Source: Prescottella subtropica (GTDB lineage: Bacteria > Actinomycetota > Actinomycetes > Mycobacteriales > Mycobacteriaceae). From it: 64,000 nucleotides of DNA. Shown piece by piece: positions 24,193-34,942 of this stretch; the stretch's first letter is position 1, and every line of letters starts with the position of its first letter. Location: the NCBI RefSeq assembly GCF_005434945.1, contig NZ_SKCH01000002.1, forward strand, positions 248,001 to 312,000, given 5' to 3'. The notes beneath the pieces were generated by a model. The model made no database searches and was not told the DNA's origin. It saw nothing but the letters and a program-made list of their open reading frames with translations. A program made the position numbers and the translations under genes.

Positions 24193-26945
24193 CCGATCCC
24201 TTCGGCACCGCCGCGCTCCGCGAGGGCACGCTCGTCGCCTGGCGGAGTTCGCCGACACGCCTGCGTGAGGACGCGGCCGCCGAGGCCGATCTCGTGCGGG
24301 CCGGCTACCGCGACCGGATCCTGACCGAACTCGCCCAGAATGCGGCCGACGCCGCCGCACGGGCCGGGGTGCCCGGGACGCTGCTGATCCGGGTGGACGG
24401 CGACCGGCTGCACGTCGCGAACACCGGTGCCCCCCTCGACCGTGACGGCGTCCAGGCGCTCGTCGCGCTGCGGGCATCCGGGAAATCCACCGGCGTCGGA
24501 CGGTTCGGTGTCGGTTTCACCGCCGTCCTCGCCGTCGCCGACGACATCGAAATACGGTCGGGCACAGGCTCCGTGGCGTTCTCGGCTGAACGCACCCGCG
24601 CCGAGATCGCGGCCGCCGGACTCGACGCGCCCGCGATCGGAGTGCCCGCACTGCGGTTGGCGTGGCCCACCGACGCCGAGCCGGCCACCGGGTACGACAC
24701 CGAGGTGGTGCTGCGACTCCGTCCCGGAATCGACGGCGGCGCACTGCCGGCCGCGTTCGTGGCCGAGGCCGTCGACCTGCTGCTCGAACTGCCCGCACTC
24801 GCCTCGATCGAGGTCGACGGGGTGGTGCTGCGCCGCATCGAACGCAGTCTCGGGAACGGCCTCACCGAGATCACGATCGGCGCGAAGACCTGGTGGCAGT
24901 ACCGGACCGCGGCCGCCCGCTGGCTGGTCCCGGTCGACGACGGGCACCTCCGCCCGGTCACCGGTGACGTGCTGCGGGCCCCGACCCGCTCCGACGAGGA
25001 ACTGTCGCTGCCGGCGCTGCTGATCGCCGACGTGCCGATGCAACCGGACCGCCGCCGTCTGCTGCCCGGAGCCCCGCTGACCGACGTCGTCGCCGGGTAC
25101 GCGGATTTCGTGGCGGCGGTGCCGCGCGAGCAGCGTCCCGGTCTGGTCCCGGTGCCGGGATTCGCGCGCAGCGAGGCCGACACCGTGCTGCGGGAGGCGG
25201 TCGTGCGGGAACTGCGCACGTCGCCGTGGCTGCCCGCGGCCGCCGATCCCGCTGCCCCGGACCCTGCCGCCGATCTCGTGCCGGCCCGGGCCACCGTCGT
25301 CACCGGGCTCACCCCGGAGTTGGCCGACGCGCTCGCCGACGTCGTCCCCGATCTGGTCGATCCGCAACTGTCCGGGCCGCGGTACGCGCCGGCGCTCGCG
25401 GCCGTCGACGTGCACCGGATCGGACTCGCGCGCATCGCCGATCTCCTCGGCGGGCATCAGCGCCCGCCGGAGTGGTGGCACGCCCTGTACGCGGCGCTCG
25501 AACCGCTCGTCGTCGACGCGATCGCGGTGGAAGAGCTTGCCGCTGTTCCGGTTCCGCTCGTCGACGGCCGCACCGTCACCGGTCCGCGTACCACCGTCAC
25601 CGGCATCGATCTCGGTGCGACGGTGGGCGATGCCGCGGCGGCCCTGGACTGGGTGCGGCTCGTCCACCCCGACGCGGCGCATCCGCTGCTGAACCGGCTC
25701 GGCGCGGCCACGGTCACCGCCGGTGACCTGCTCGCCGACCCGGTGCTGCAGGCGCGGATCGAGGACGTCGACTACGACGACCTCGATGCCGCAACGGAAT
25801 TGGCGTCCGTCGTGCTCGGGCTCGTCGGATCGGCCGGCCCCGGGACACGACCGGAGTGGCTCGGGGAGCTGCCGCTGCCCGACGCCGACGGTGACCTCGT
25901 GCCCGCCGACGAACTGCTGCTGCCCGGCTCCCCGCTCGCCGACGTCCTCGTCGCCGACTCGCCGTTCGCGACCGTCGACCCTGACCTGGTGACCCGGGTG
26001 GGGGCGGAGGCGTTGCGTGCGGTCGGTGTCGGCTGGGGATTCACGGTGCTGCGCGCCGACCTGCCCACCGGACCCGACCACGACCTCGACGACGAGGGCA
26101 CGTGGTGGGACACGCTCACCGACGATCCCGAGACGCTGATCGCGGTCCGCGACCTCGACCTCGTCGACCCGTCCCGCTGGCCGCAGGCCCTGAGCCTGCT
26201 CGCCGGCGACCCGGACACCGCGGCCGCGCTCGCCGACCGCGGCGGCTACACCGCGTGGTGGCTGCGCCGGCACGCCGAGATCGACGGCCGCCCGCTCGGC
26301 GTGCTGCGCGCACCCGACGACGCCACGTTCACGGGCCTGATCGACGTCCTCGACCATCCGGCCGCGGCGATACTCGCGCCCGCGCTGGCCCCGACGTCCG
26401 TCGACGACACCGAGTTGGCTGCCGTCCTGCTGGGCCGGCTCGCCGACCCGCAGCGCGACGTCACCCCGGCGGCCTCGACCCGCACACACCGCCTGCTCGC
26501 GGCGGCCGCGGACCGCGGCGTACTCGACCTCGACGACCTGGAGGTGCCGGCGCGGGTACGGGCCCTCACCGGTGTCGTCGTCGACGCCGGGACGGCCCTC
26601 GTCCTCGACCGCCCGCACCTGGCGGCCGTCGTCCCGGCCGAGCGGATCGTGTTCGGCGCATTCGACACCGCGGCCGCGCTCGCCGACCTGCTGGACCTGC
26701 CGGTCGCGTCGACGGCCGTCCACGCCACCGTCACCGGCGTCGGGGAGACGAGTGTGTGGGATCGGGAACCCGGCGCGATCCTCGCGTGCGCCGCTCTCGG
26801 ACTCGACCTGCCGTCCGGCGGGGTGACCGTCCACGACGACCTCGTCGTCCGGGTGTCCGGCGCGGTCACCGGGGACGTCGCGGTGCCGTGGTGGGTGGAC
26901 GACGCCGGACACACCCACATCCGCCGCAGCTGGGGTCGCGCATGA
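24189..26945 (+). CDS. Sacsin-type N-terminal ATP-binding (GHKL-like) large protein
   Basis: A 918-residue protein. The N-terminal ~180 residues form a Hsp90/sacsin-like ATPase fold: ILTELAQNAADAA (N-box), HVANTGAPLD (G1) and GVGRFGVGFTAVL (G2). The rest is long and helical with no recognised domain. It probably couples ATP binding to chaperone-like activity. No ATG or GTG lies near the conserved beginning; a CTG at 24189 overlaps the DUF3027 stop and would start MTDPFGTAALREG, so a rare CTG start is likely. Its stop overlaps the PAP2 start (ATGA), making a three-gene coupled operon. Confidence 0.85.
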   Translation: MTDPFGTAALREGTLVAWRSSPTRLREDAAAEADLVRAGYRDRILTELAQNAADAAARAGVPGTLLIRVDGDRLHVANTGAPLDRDGVQALVALRASGKSTGVGRFGVGFTAVLAVADDIEIRSGTGSVAFSAERTRAEIAAAGLDAPAIGVPALRLAWPTDAEPATGYDTEVVLRLRPGIDGGALPAAFVAEAVDLLLELPALASIEVDGVVLRRIERSLGNGLTEITIGAKTWWQYRTAAARWLVPVDDGHLRPVTGDVLRAPTRSDEELSLPALLIADVPMQPDRRRLLPGAPLTDVVAGYADFVAAVPREQRPGLVPVPGFARSEADTVLREAVVRELRTSPWLPAAADPAAPDPAADLVPARATVVTGLTPELADALADVVPDLVDPQLSGPRYAPALAAVDVHRIGLARIADLLGGHQRPPEWWHALYAALEPLVVDAIAVEELAAVPVPLVDGRTVTGPRTTVTGIDLGATVGDAAAALDWVRLVHPDAAHPLLNRLGAATVTAGDLLADPVLQARIEDVDYDDLDAATELASVVLGLVGSAGPGTRPEWLGELPLPDADGDLVPADELLLPGSPLADVLVADSPFATVDPDLVTRVGAEALRAVGVGWGFTVLRADLPTGPDHDLDDEGTWWDTLTDDPETLIAVRDLDLVDPSRWPQALSLLAGDPDTAAALADRGGYTAWWLRRHAEIDGRPLGVLRAPDDATFTGLIDVLDHPAAAILAPALAPTSVDDTELAAVLLGRLADPQRDVTPAASTRTHRLLAAAADRGVLDLDDLEVPARVRALTGVVVDAGTALVLDRPHLAAVVPAERIVFGAFDTAAALADLLDLPVASTAVHATVTGVGETSVWDREPGAILACAALGLDLPSGGVTVHDDLVVRVSGAVTGDVAVPWWVDDAGHTHIRRSWGRA

Positions 26946-27496
26946 GTGTCGACCGGTCGGTGCTGCAGTGGGTGGTCGACCACCGCACCCCGTGGCTCAC
27001 CGACGTCGTCACCGCGATCACCCACACCGGCGGCACGATCGCGGTGTTCGCCGCGACGACCGTCGTGACACTCGTGCTCCTGGCCTACCGCCGCACCGCC
27101 GACGCCGCCGTCGTGGCCGGGGCGATGCTCACGGGCTGGGCGCTCATGGCCGGTCTCAAACATCTGTTCGGCCGGGCGCGACCCCCGATCCCGGAACGGC
27201 TGATCCTGCTCGACTCGTACTCGATGCCGTCCGGGCACGCGATGACGACCGCGATCCTCGTGTGCGTCCTCGCCGCGGTCGTGCTGCGCGTCGTGGCGGC
27301 GGGTACCCGCCGGATCGTGCTGCTCGCGATCCTCGCGTCGTACACCCTCGCGGTCGGCCTGTCCCGGGTGTACCTGGCGGCGCACTGGCTCACCGACGTC
27401 CTCGCCGGCTGGACGCTCGGAGTGGTGTGGGCGGCGCTGTGGATCGTGGTGATCGGCCGCCGCGCCGCCGCCGCGACACACGCGAACAGTGTGTGA
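26942..27496 (+). CDS. PAP2-family membrane phosphatase
   Basis: A 184-residue protein with about five membrane helices and all three PAP2 motifs: KHLFGRARP, PSGHAMT and SRVYLAAHWLTD. Such enzymes dephosphorylate lipid phosphates such as phosphatidic acid or undecaprenyl pyrophosphate on the outer face of the membrane. The ATG overlaps the sacsin-like ATPase stop. Confidence 0.92.
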   Translation: MSVDRSVLQWVVDHRTPWLTDVVTAITHTGGTIAVFAATTVVTLVLLAYRRTADAAVVAGAMLTGWALMAGLKHLFGRARPPIPERLILLDSYSMPSGHAMTTAILVCVLAAVVLRVVAAGTRRIVLLAILASYTLAVGLSRVYLAAHWLTDVLAGWTLGVVWAALWIVVIGRRAAAATHANSV

Positions 27497-27541
27497 GATG
27501 CCGCACGCGGAACGGTGTCGGTGTCGGGTCTTTTCCTCGGT

Positions 27542-27790
27542 TCAGTCGAGTCCGCGTTGCGCGCCGCGCCTGCCGTTCCGGGCTGCCCGTCGTTGCACGA
27601 GGAACAGGCCGAAACCCGCGACACCGAGGGCGGTTCCGGCGTAGCAGACCGGGAGTGCATCGGCCCAGCGGTCGCCCGCGAGCATCACGACGACGGTCGT
27701 TACGATCCATGCCAGAGTCGCTGTCGCGAGTACCGGCCGCGGATCGGACAACCGTTCGACGAGCGTCGGCGTGCTATGGATTTCGGTCAC
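27542..27790 (-). CDS. DUF2530 small membrane protein
   Basis: An 82-residue protein with two membrane helices (about 20-40 and 45-66) and a basic tail (QRRAARNGRRGAQRG). It corresponds in position to M. tuberculosis Rv0879c. It starts at GTG 27790 with TACCTT six bases upstream, a leaderless arrangement. Function unknown. Confidence 0.78.
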   Translation of the reverse strand: MTEIHSTPTLVERLSDPRPVLATATLAWIVTTVVVMLAGDRWADALPVCYAGTALGVAGFGLFLVQRRAARNGRRGAQRGLD

Positions 27791-27796
27791 AGAATT

Positions 27797-27802
27797 AAGG
27801 TA
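27797..27802 (-). promoter_or_regulatory. -10 hexamer for leaderless DUF2530 gene
   Basis: TACCTT, then AATTCT, then GTG on the minus strand. Confidence 0.4.
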
Positions 27803-27872
27803 CCCGCCCGTCGGTGCCCTACTCTGCCAGGTGCGAAACCCCTACCTTCCGGCGATTGGACCGAACTGCGAC

Positions 27873-29354
27873 ATGGCGGTAACCGAGAAAACCCCAGAGC
27901 CGACGAAGTCGTCGCGGCTGCTCGACAACTACTTCAAGATCACCGAGCGGGGGTCGAGTGTCGGCCAGGAGGTCCGTGGCGGTCTGGTCACGTTCGTGGC
28001 CATGGCGTACATCGTCGTCCTCAACCCGCTGATCCTCGGTAGCTTCTCCGCCGACGATGCCGCCGCGAAGACCGACGTCCTCGGCAACATCCTGCCGGTC
28101 GGCCAGGTCGCCGCCGTGACCGCGCTGGTCGCGGGTCTGATGAGCATCGCCTTCGGCATCATCGCGAACTATCCGTTCGGTATCGCCGCCGGCCTGGGCA
28201 TCAACAGCCTGCTCGCCGTGTCGATCGCACCGCAGGTGACGTGGCCCGAGGCGATGGGCCTGGTCGTCATCGACGGCCTCATCATCGTGGCGTTGGCCGT
28301 GACGGGCTTCCGGACGGCGGTCTTCAACGCCATCCCCCGTGAACTCAAGGCCGCGATCGCCGTCGGCATCGGCATGTTCATCGCGTTCATCGGACTGGTC
28401 GACGCCGGCTTCGTCCGCCGTATTCCCGACGCCGCCGGCACCACCGTCCCCGTCGGCCTGGGCATCAACGGGTCGATCGGCGCGTGGCCGACCGCTGTCT
28501 TCGTCTTCGGTGTCCTGCTCATGGGCATCCTCGTGGTGCGCAAGGTGCGTGGCGGCCTGCTCATCGGCATCGTCGTCACCACCGTGCTGGCCGCGATCGT
28601 CGAGGCAGTGTTCCACGTCGGCGCGTCCAAGGGCGTGGACCCCACGGGCTGGAACCTGGCGGTGCCGGCGATGCCCGACGTGCTCGCGCAGTTGCCGGAC
28701 CTGAGTCTCGTCGGCGAGTTCAGCCTGTTCGGTGCGTTCACTCGTGTCGGTGTCCTCGCGGCGAGCCTGCTCGTGTTCACGCTCGTGCTCGCCAACTTCT
28801 TCGACGCGATGGGCACCATGACCGGGCTCGGCAAGGAAGCCGGTCTCGCCGACAAGGACGGTAACCTCCCCGACATGGGCAAGGCGCTCATCGTCGAGGG
28901 TGCCGGTGCCGTCGTCGGTGGTGGCGCGTCCGCGTCGTCCAACACCGTCTTCGTCGACTCCGCGGCCGGTATCGCCGAGGGCGCCCGCACCGGTCTCGCG
29001 AACGTCGTCACCGGTCTGCTGTTCCTGGCCGCGATGTTCCTCACCCCGCTGTACTCGGTGGTGCCGATCGAGGCGGCCGCGCCGGCGCTGGTCGTGGTGG
29101 GCGCGTTGATGATCGGGCAGGTCCGTGACATCGACTTCGGCAAGTTCTCGGTCGCGCTGCCGGCGTTCCTGACGATCGTCACGATGCCGTTCACGTACTC
29201 GATCGCCAACGGCATCGGCGTCGGCTTCATCTCCTACGTGGTGCTCGCGGTCGCGGGCGGCAACGCCAAGAAGGTGCACCCGCTGCTGTGGGTCGTCGCG
29301 GCACTGTTCGTGGCCTTCTTCGCGGTCGGCCCCATCACCGACGCCATTACGTGA
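27873..29354 (+). CDS. NCS2/AzgA-type purine permease
   Basis: A 493-residue protein with about 12-13 membrane segments. It starts with the AzgA signature region (ITERGSSVGQEVRGGLVTFVAMAYIVVLNP). It contains GLGINSLLAV, the motif VLANFFDAMGTMTGLGKEAGL and SASSNTVFVDSAAGIAEGARTGL, all typical of guanine/hypoxanthine transporters. It is divergent from the DUF2530 gene, with about 80 bp between. Purine import with protons is the expected activity; the exact base is not predictable. Confidence 0.93.
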   Translation: MAVTEKTPEPTKSSRLLDNYFKITERGSSVGQEVRGGLVTFVAMAYIVVLNPLILGSFSADDAAAKTDVLGNILPVGQVAAVTALVAGLMSIAFGIIANYPFGIAAGLGINSLLAVSIAPQVTWPEAMGLVVIDGLIIVALAVTGFRTAVFNAIPRELKAAIAVGIGMFIAFIGLVDAGFVRRIPDAAGTTVPVGLGINGSIGAWPTAVFVFGVLLMGILVVRKVRGGLLIGIVVTTVLAAIVEAVFHVGASKGVDPTGWNLAVPAMPDVLAQLPDLSLVGEFSLFGAFTRVGVLAASLLVFTLVLANFFDAMGTMTGLGKEAGLADKDGNLPDMGKALIVEGAGAVVGGGASASSNTVFVDSAAGIAEGARTGLANVVTGLLFLAAMFLTPLYSVVPIEAAAPALVVVGALMIGQVRDIDFGKFSVALPAFLTIVTMPFTYSIANGIGVGFISYVVLAVAGGNAKKVHPLLWVVAALFVAFFAVGPITDAIT

Positions 29355-29375
29355 GGGACGGGGCGCGAGTTCCCG

Positions 29376-29381
29376 TACAGT
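29376..29381 (+). promoter_or_regulatory. -10 hexamer for leaderless marR gene
   Basis: TACAGT, eight bases, then GTG at 29390. It lies within 30 bp of the permease stop, giving the regulator its own promoter. Confidence 0.45.
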
Positions 29382-29389
29382 TTGCATCT

Positions 29390-29818
29390 GTGACATCGGA
29401 TACTCGCGCCCTGGCCAGCGATCTGTCTCTCTCAGTGGTGCGTTTGACGCGCCATCTGCGGGGGCGCCGGAACGACGCCAAGGTGTCGTTGACACAGCTG
29501 TCGGCGCTCGCCTCGCTGAGCGCCGAGGGCTCCATGACCCCGGGTGCACTCGCGGCCCGCGAGAAGGTGCAGCCGCCGTCGATGACGCGGGTCGTCGCGT
29601 CCCTCGCCGATCTCGGACTCGTCGACCGCGCACCGCATCCCACCGACGGACGCCAGATCATCGTGTCGCTGTCGGAGTCCGGGCGCGACCTCATGGACAG
29701 TGAGACGCAGGCCCGTGAGGCGTGGATGACCGAGAAGCTCTCACACCTGACGGACACCGACCTCGACACCTTGCGTGCCGCTGTCGTCATCATCACCGAT
29801 CTCGTCGAGAACGACTGA
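29390..29818 (+). CDS. MarR family regulator (Rv0880-like)
   Basis: A 142-residue winged-helix protein: SLTQLSALASLSAEGSMTPGAL, recognition region KVQPPSMTRVVASLADLGLV and wing HPTDGRQIIVSLSESGR. Position and size match M. tuberculosis Rv0880. It starts at GTG 29390 (MTSDTRALASD). Targets are not visible; the purine permease or the following rRNA methyltransferase are candidates by location. Confidence 0.92.
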   Translation: MTSDTRALASDLSLSVVRLTRHLRGRRNDAKVSLTQLSALASLSAEGSMTPGALAAREKVQPPSMTRVVASLADLGLVDRAPHPTDGRQIIVSLSESGRDLMDSETQAREAWMTEKLSHLTDTDLDTLRAAVVIITDLVEND

Positions 29819-29866
29819 GCTGCACCGCCCGGCGGCCGGCCGGGCGGGATACGGCACGATGGACCG

Positions 29867-30673
29867 GTGGTTCACGTCATCGACATCGCAGATCCCGCCG
29901 ACCCCCGACTCGACGACTATCGCGACCTCAACTCGTCCGATCGCCGACCCGACCTGCCCGGCGGCAAGGGTCTGGTGATCGCGGAGGGGGTGCTCGTCGC
30001 GCAGCGGATGTTCACGTCCCGGTTCGCGCCGATCAGCCTGCTCGGGGTGGACCGCCGGCTCGCAGAGTTGTCCACCGATCTCGACGGCGTGGACGTGCCG
30101 TTCTACCGGACCACCGCCGATGTCATGGCCGAGGTGGTCGGCTTCCACCTCAACCGCGGTGTGCTGGCTGCGGCTCACCGGCCGCCGGCCCTCGACCCCG
30201 AGGATCTGCTGCGCGACGCCCGCACGGTCGCGGTGCTCGAGGGCGTCAACGATCACGAGAACATCGGCTCGATGTTCCGCAACGCCGCCGGTCTCGGCGT
30301 CGACGCGATCCTGTTCGGCGGGGCATGTGCCGACCCGCTCTACCGTCGTGCGGTGCGGGTGTCGATGGGGCATGTGCTGCGGGTGCCGTTCGCGCAGATC
30401 CCGGACTGGCCGCGCGGGCTGAGCATTCTGCGGGACAGGGGCTTCCAGCTGATCTCGCTCACCCCGAACCCGGCGGCTGTGCCGCTCGCGCAGGCGATGA
30501 CAGGGGAGAGGGTCGCCGTCCTGCTCGGTGCGGAGGGTCCCGGGCTGACCGAACAGGCCATGCAGGCCACCGACGTTCGCGCACGTATCCCGATGGCTCC
30601 CGGCACCGATTCCCTCAACGTCGCGACCGCGGCCGCGATGGCGTTCTACGAGCGGATCCGGACCGGGGCGTGA
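29867..30673 (+). CDS. TrmH/SpoU-family RNA 2'-O-methyltransferase (Rv0881-like)
   Basis: A 268-residue protein. An N-terminal substrate-binding domain (about 1-100) precedes the SPOUT knot: motif 1 EGVNDHENIGSMFRNAAGLGVDAI, motif 2 VLLGAEGPGL and motif 3 IPMAPGTDSLNVATAAA. It uses S-adenosylmethionine to methylate rRNA or tRNA ribose. CACGAT lies six bases before the GTG start. Its stop overlaps the DUF2537 start. Confidence 0.93.
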   Translation: MVHVIDIADPADPRLDDYRDLNSSDRRPDLPGGKGLVIAEGVLVAQRMFTSRFAPISLLGVDRRLAELSTDLDGVDVPFYRTTADVMAEVVGFHLNRGVLAAAHRPPALDPEDLLRDARTVAVLEGVNDHENIGSMFRNAAGLGVDAILFGGACADPLYRRAVRVSMGHVLRVPFAQIPDWPRGLSILRDRGFQLISLTPNPAAVPLAQAMTGERVAVLLGAEGPGLTEQAMQATDVRARIPMAPGTDSLNVATAAAMAFYERIRTGA

Positions 30674-30936
30674 CCGCCGGCGAACCCACCCCGTGGGCGA
30701 CCGGTCTGCTCGTCACCGCGTTCTCCGCGCTGGCCACGGTCGTCGGCGTCGTCGCGTTCGGGTCCGCGCTCACCGACATCCACCCACTGCTCGCGATCGT
30801 GTTCAATCTCGTCGCGGTCGGTGGTGCGGCGCCGACGGTGTGGCGCTGGCGCCGTGTCCCGGTGTGGCGGTGGGCGGTCTACGGGGTCGGCGCCGGGGTC
30901 GCGACGGGCTGGATCGTCCTGTCCATCACGGTGTAG
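30670..30936 (+). CDS. DUF2537 membrane protein (Rv0882-like)
   Basis: An 88-residue protein with three membrane helices (about 9-28, 34-53, 66-85). It starts at GTG 30670 inside the methyltransferase stop (GTGA). M. tuberculosis has the same pair, Rv0881-Rv0882. The 3' end overlaps the convergent DUF6928-like gene by 11 bp. Function unknown. Confidence 0.82.
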   Translation: MTAGEPTPWATGLLVTAFSALATVVGVVAFGSALTDIHPLLAIVFNLVAVGGAAPTVWRWRRVPVWRWAVYGVGAGVATGWIVLSITV

Positions 30937-31567
30937 ATGCGGGCCCCTGTCCGGCCGGGTGGATCGCGAAGCGCGAGACCGTGATCGGCGACGTGTCCAG
31001 GTCGCGGCCCAGCCAGGACCGCAGCGCGGCCTCCGCGAACTCGCCCGGATCGAACGGCAGGATCTGCGGGTCCGGGAGCACGTCCATGCGGGGCCGGGCC
31101 GGATGTGCGCCGGACCAGAACGGGCGCTCCCACAGTTGGGGCAGTCCGACGTCCTCGACGATGTGCACGGGTGTCGCACTGAACGACCGTTCGAGTCGCG
31201 CCCCGTCCCAGTGCGCGAACGCACCCCACGACCCGGCCGATGTCACCGGACTCGACGAACACAGGTAGGTGTGCCGGGCACCGGTCGGACGGATCCAGCG
31301 CTCGACCAGAGACGACGGCACCGGCGGCAACGACTCGGCGGTACGCACCACCACGACACCGGGGAAACATCCGACGACGATCTCACCGTCCCCGAGCTCC
31401 GTTGCCGCGGAAAGCGGTTCCTCACCGAGAGGAGACACGTCGAGACCTCGGTGCAGTGTCGCGGCAAGTGCGTGTGCACCGGAACGATCGTTTGCCGCAT
31501 CCCGCAGGACGACGGCGGGATCGACGTCGTCGACGTACCAGAGCGTGGAAGCGTTGCCCCCCGACAC
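30926..31567 (-). CDS. DUF6928-like hypothetical protein
   Basis: A 213-residue soluble protein starting at GTG 31567, 5 bp after the sepH stop. The segments STLWYVDDVDPAVVLRD, GEIVVGCFPGVVVVRT and FDPGEFAEAALRSWLG resemble the actinobacterial DUF6928 family; the name is from memory and tentative. Co-transcription with sepH is likely. An upstream in-frame ATG at 31618 would overlap the sepH C-terminus and is less likely. Confidence 0.7.
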   Translation of the reverse strand: MSGGNASTLWYVDDVDPAVVLRDAANDRSGAHALAATLHRGLDVSPLGEEPLSAATELGDGEIVVGCFPGVVVVRTAESLPPVPSSLVERWIRPTGARHTYLCSSSPVTSAGSWGAFAHWDGARLERSFSATPVHIVEDVGLPQLWERPFWSGAHPARPRMDVLPDPQILPFDPGEFAEAALRSWLGRDLDTSPITVSRFAIHPAGQGPASTP

Positions 31568-31572
31568 CGGCG

Positions 31573-32433
31573 TCAGCCGCGTCCGTTGCTCCGGACACCG
31601 AGCAGGACGTCGTCCCACGACGGCAGCGCCGGCTTACCGCGCTTGTCCCGGCCGGGTGCGGCCTGCGGTGCGGGCGTGGACTCGGCGTCGTCGTCCGGAG
31701 CGCCGACCTGGTTCCCGACGGCCTCGACGTCGTCGATCACGGTGTTCGCCAGCATGATCGACGTGTCGTCGGTGCTGTCGTGATCCGATTCCACGTCGGC
31801 AGGCCCGTAGATGCCCTCACTGGGCACGGGCGTGAGGCCGCGGAGGGGCCGTCCGAAATCGGGGTCGATCAGCTGTGCCGCGGTGTCGTCGAGCGCGGTG
31901 ACGGTGCCGCCGTGCGCGTCGGGCTGGAAACGCCAGTGCGCCGCGTTGGTGGTGCACCCGGCCTGCCACTGCAACTGCGCGACCCAGTGGCCTTCCTCGT
32001 CCTTCCACGCGTCCCACGTCGCGACCTCGAGGTCGTGCCCGCGGGTGCGGAACGCGAGCGATACGACCTCGGCGAGCGTCATGACGGCCGGACCGTCCGG
32101 GCGGACCGGGTGACCGGCCTGCGCCATGCCCGCGGCACGGGACCGTTCGAGCAGCACCGGGTACGCGAACCGGTCGACCTTGGAGCGGGGGACACCCGCC
32201 TCGTCGGCCACCTGGTCGACGGACGCACCGCCCCGGATCCGGGCCTGGATCTCCCTGGGGCGCATCCGGCAGTCGGTCTCGATCTCGATCTGACCGAGCC
32301 GGGCGATGTCGCCACGCGCGGCGGCCCGCAGTCTGTCGTCGGCGGGGATGCGGAACTTCTCGCCGGAGTCCGGGTCCGAACACACCACGTGCGCGCCGCC
32401 AGGTTCGAGACCGATCACTCGCAGCTCTCGCAC
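31573..32433 (-). CDS. sepH: Septation protein SepH (DUF3071)
   Basis: A 286-residue protein. The N-terminal DUF3071 domain (RELRVIGLEPGGAHVVCSD to about residue 165) includes an HTH (ASVDQVADEAGVPRSKVDRFAYP). A disordered acidic region follows, and the conserved C-terminal motif LPSWDDVLLGVRS. SepH binds FtsZ and promotes Z-ring assembly in actinobacteria. I chose GTG 32433 because AGGAGG (32440-32445) lies six bases upstream, whereas the ATG at 32475 has none. It matches Rv0883c beside serC (Rv0884c). Confidence 0.93.
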   Translation of the reverse strand: MRELRVIGLEPGGAHVVCSDPDSGEKFRIPADDRLRAAARGDIARLGQIEIETDCRMRPREIQARIRGGASVDQVADEAGVPRSKVDRFAYPVLLERSRAAGMAQAGHPVRPDGPAVMTLAEVVSLAFRTRGHDLEVATWDAWKDEEGHWVAQLQWQAGCTTNAAHWRFQPDAHGGTVTALDDTAAQLIDPDFGRPLRGLTPVPSEGIYGPADVESDHDSTDDTSIMLANTVIDDVEAVGNQVGAPDDDAESTPAPQAAPGRDKRGKPALPSWDDVLLGVRSNGRG

Positions 32434-32536
32434 GTTCGTCCTCCTCATCGCGCCGATTCGCGATTGCACGGACATGACTGTAATTCATCGGTGACCTGTG
32501 CGCCCGGAAAGACACGCGCGCCGTATATCACCCCGG

Positions 32537-32606
32537 TCCCGCGATTTGCGCACTTACCACGCGGCGTCGCGGTGTGATGCGCGCGACAAGTGCGCAAAAC
32601 GCGGGA
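32537..32606. repeat. Extragenic palindrome, family A copy 2
   Basis: Arms of 19 bp (32537-32555 and 32588-32606) match at 18 positions. They share with the 5476-5539 element the core TTTSCGCACTT / AAGTGCG and the adjacent RCCRCGCGG. It lies past the serC stop and could serve there as a terminator. Confidence 0.85.
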
Positions 32607-32653
32607 AGGGACGGATGGCGCTGACGCGCACCCGTCCCTTCCCCGGGGAAGAA

Positions 32654-33814
<1,161 letters not shown>

Positions 33815-34942
33815 TCAGCTGTGCGAGATCTGGTCCCAGCCCTCGACGGTGTCGGGGGTGCGGGGATCCGGGCCGGTGTAGATCGCGGCGGGGCGGACGA
33901 GCTTGCCCAGACGCTTCTGCTCCATGATGTGCGCGCACCAGCCGGCGGTGCGGCCGCACGTGAACATCGCGGGCATCATGTGCGCGGGAACCTCGGCGAA
34001 GTCGAGGATCACCGCCGCCCAGAATTCGACGTTGGTCTCGATCGCGCGATCGGGGCGACGTTCCCGCAGTTCGGCGAGTGCGGCCTGCTCGAGTGCGGCG
34101 GCCACCTCGTAGCGGGGCGCGTTCAGCCGTTTGGCGGTGTCCCGCAGCACCCGGGCCCGCGGGTCCTCGGCCCGGTACACCCGGTGCCCGAAGCCCATGA
34201 GCTTCTCCTTGCGGTCGAGGATGCCCTTGACGAGTGCGCGGGCGTCGCCGGTGCGCTCGGTCTCGGTGATCATCGGCAGCACGCGGGCGGGGGCGCCGCC
34301 GTGCAGCGGGCCGGACATCGCGCCGATCGCGCCGGACAGCGACGCCGCGACGTCGGCGCCGGTGGACGCGATGACGCGCGCGGTGAACGTGGAGGCGTTC
34401 ATGCCGTGCTCGGCGGCGGACACCCAGTACGCGTCGATGGCCTCGATGTGCCGCGGATCCGGGTCACCCTTCCAGCGCGTCATGAAACGTGCTGTGACGG
34501 TGGGGCATTCGTCGATGACTTTCTGCGGGACAGCCGGCTGGTAGATGCCGCGCGCGGACTGTGCGACGTACGACAGGGCCATCACCGATGCGCGGGCGAG
34601 GTTCTCGCGGGCGGTCTCGTCGTCGATGTCGAGCAGCGGCTGGTAACCCCAGATCGGTGCGAGCATCGCGAGGCCGGCCTGCACGTCGACGCGGACGTCA
34701 CCGGTGTGGACGGGCAGCGGGAACGGCTCGGCCGGGGGCAGGCCGCGGCCGAACTTGCCGTCGACCAGCAGCGCCCACACGTTGCCGAACGTGATGCGGC
34801 GGCCGACGAGATCCTCGATGTCGACACCCCGGTAGCGCAGCGAGCCGCCGTCCTTGTCCGGCTCGGCGATGTCGGTGGTGAAGGCGACGACGCCTTCGAG
34901 GCCGCTGACGAAATCCTCGGGTACTGCAGCGCTGGGTGCCAT
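33815..34942 (-). CDS. citA: Citrate synthase 2 (CitA-like)
   Basis: A 375-residue citrate synthase, shorter than GltA. Catalytic motifs are His in [10 protein letters not shown] / [14 protein letters not shown], and the substrate-binding [13 protein letters not shown], with FWAAVILDF near the end. It condenses oxaloacetate with acetyl-CoA (or possibly propionyl-CoA, as a methylcitrate synthase). The position matches M. tuberculosis Rv0889c near serC. It is divergent from pdxH and lies upstream of serC, 42 bp away on the same strand. Confidence 0.93.
   Translation of the reverse strand: MAPSAAVPEDFVSGLEGVVAFTTDIAEPDKDGGSLRYRGVDIEDLVGRRITFGNVWALLVDGKFGRGLPPAEPFPLPVHTGDVRVDVQAGLAMLAPIWGYQPLLDIDDETARENLARASVMALSYVAQSARGIYQPAVPQKVIDECPTVTARFMTRWKGDPDPRHIEAIDAYWVSAAEHGMNASTFTARVIASTGADVAASLSGAIGAMSGPLHGGAPARVLPMITETERTGDARALVKGILDRKEKLMGFGHRVYRAEDPRARVLRDTAKRLNAPRYEVAAALEQAALAELRERRPDRAIETNVEFWAAVILDFAEVPAHMMPAMFTCGRTAGWCAHIMEQKRLGKLVRPAAIYTGPDPRTPDTVEGWDQISHS

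Noticed and set aside
24045-26918. Open frame of 957 codons opposite the sacsin-like ATPase
   Set aside because: Low-complexity Arg/Gly/Asp composition with no motif, fully antisense to a gene with clear ATPase motifs; an artefact of high GC.
27819-29633. Open frame of 604 codons opposite the purine permease
   Set aside because: Asp/Arg/His-rich shadow of a 12-helix transporter; no start signal or motif.
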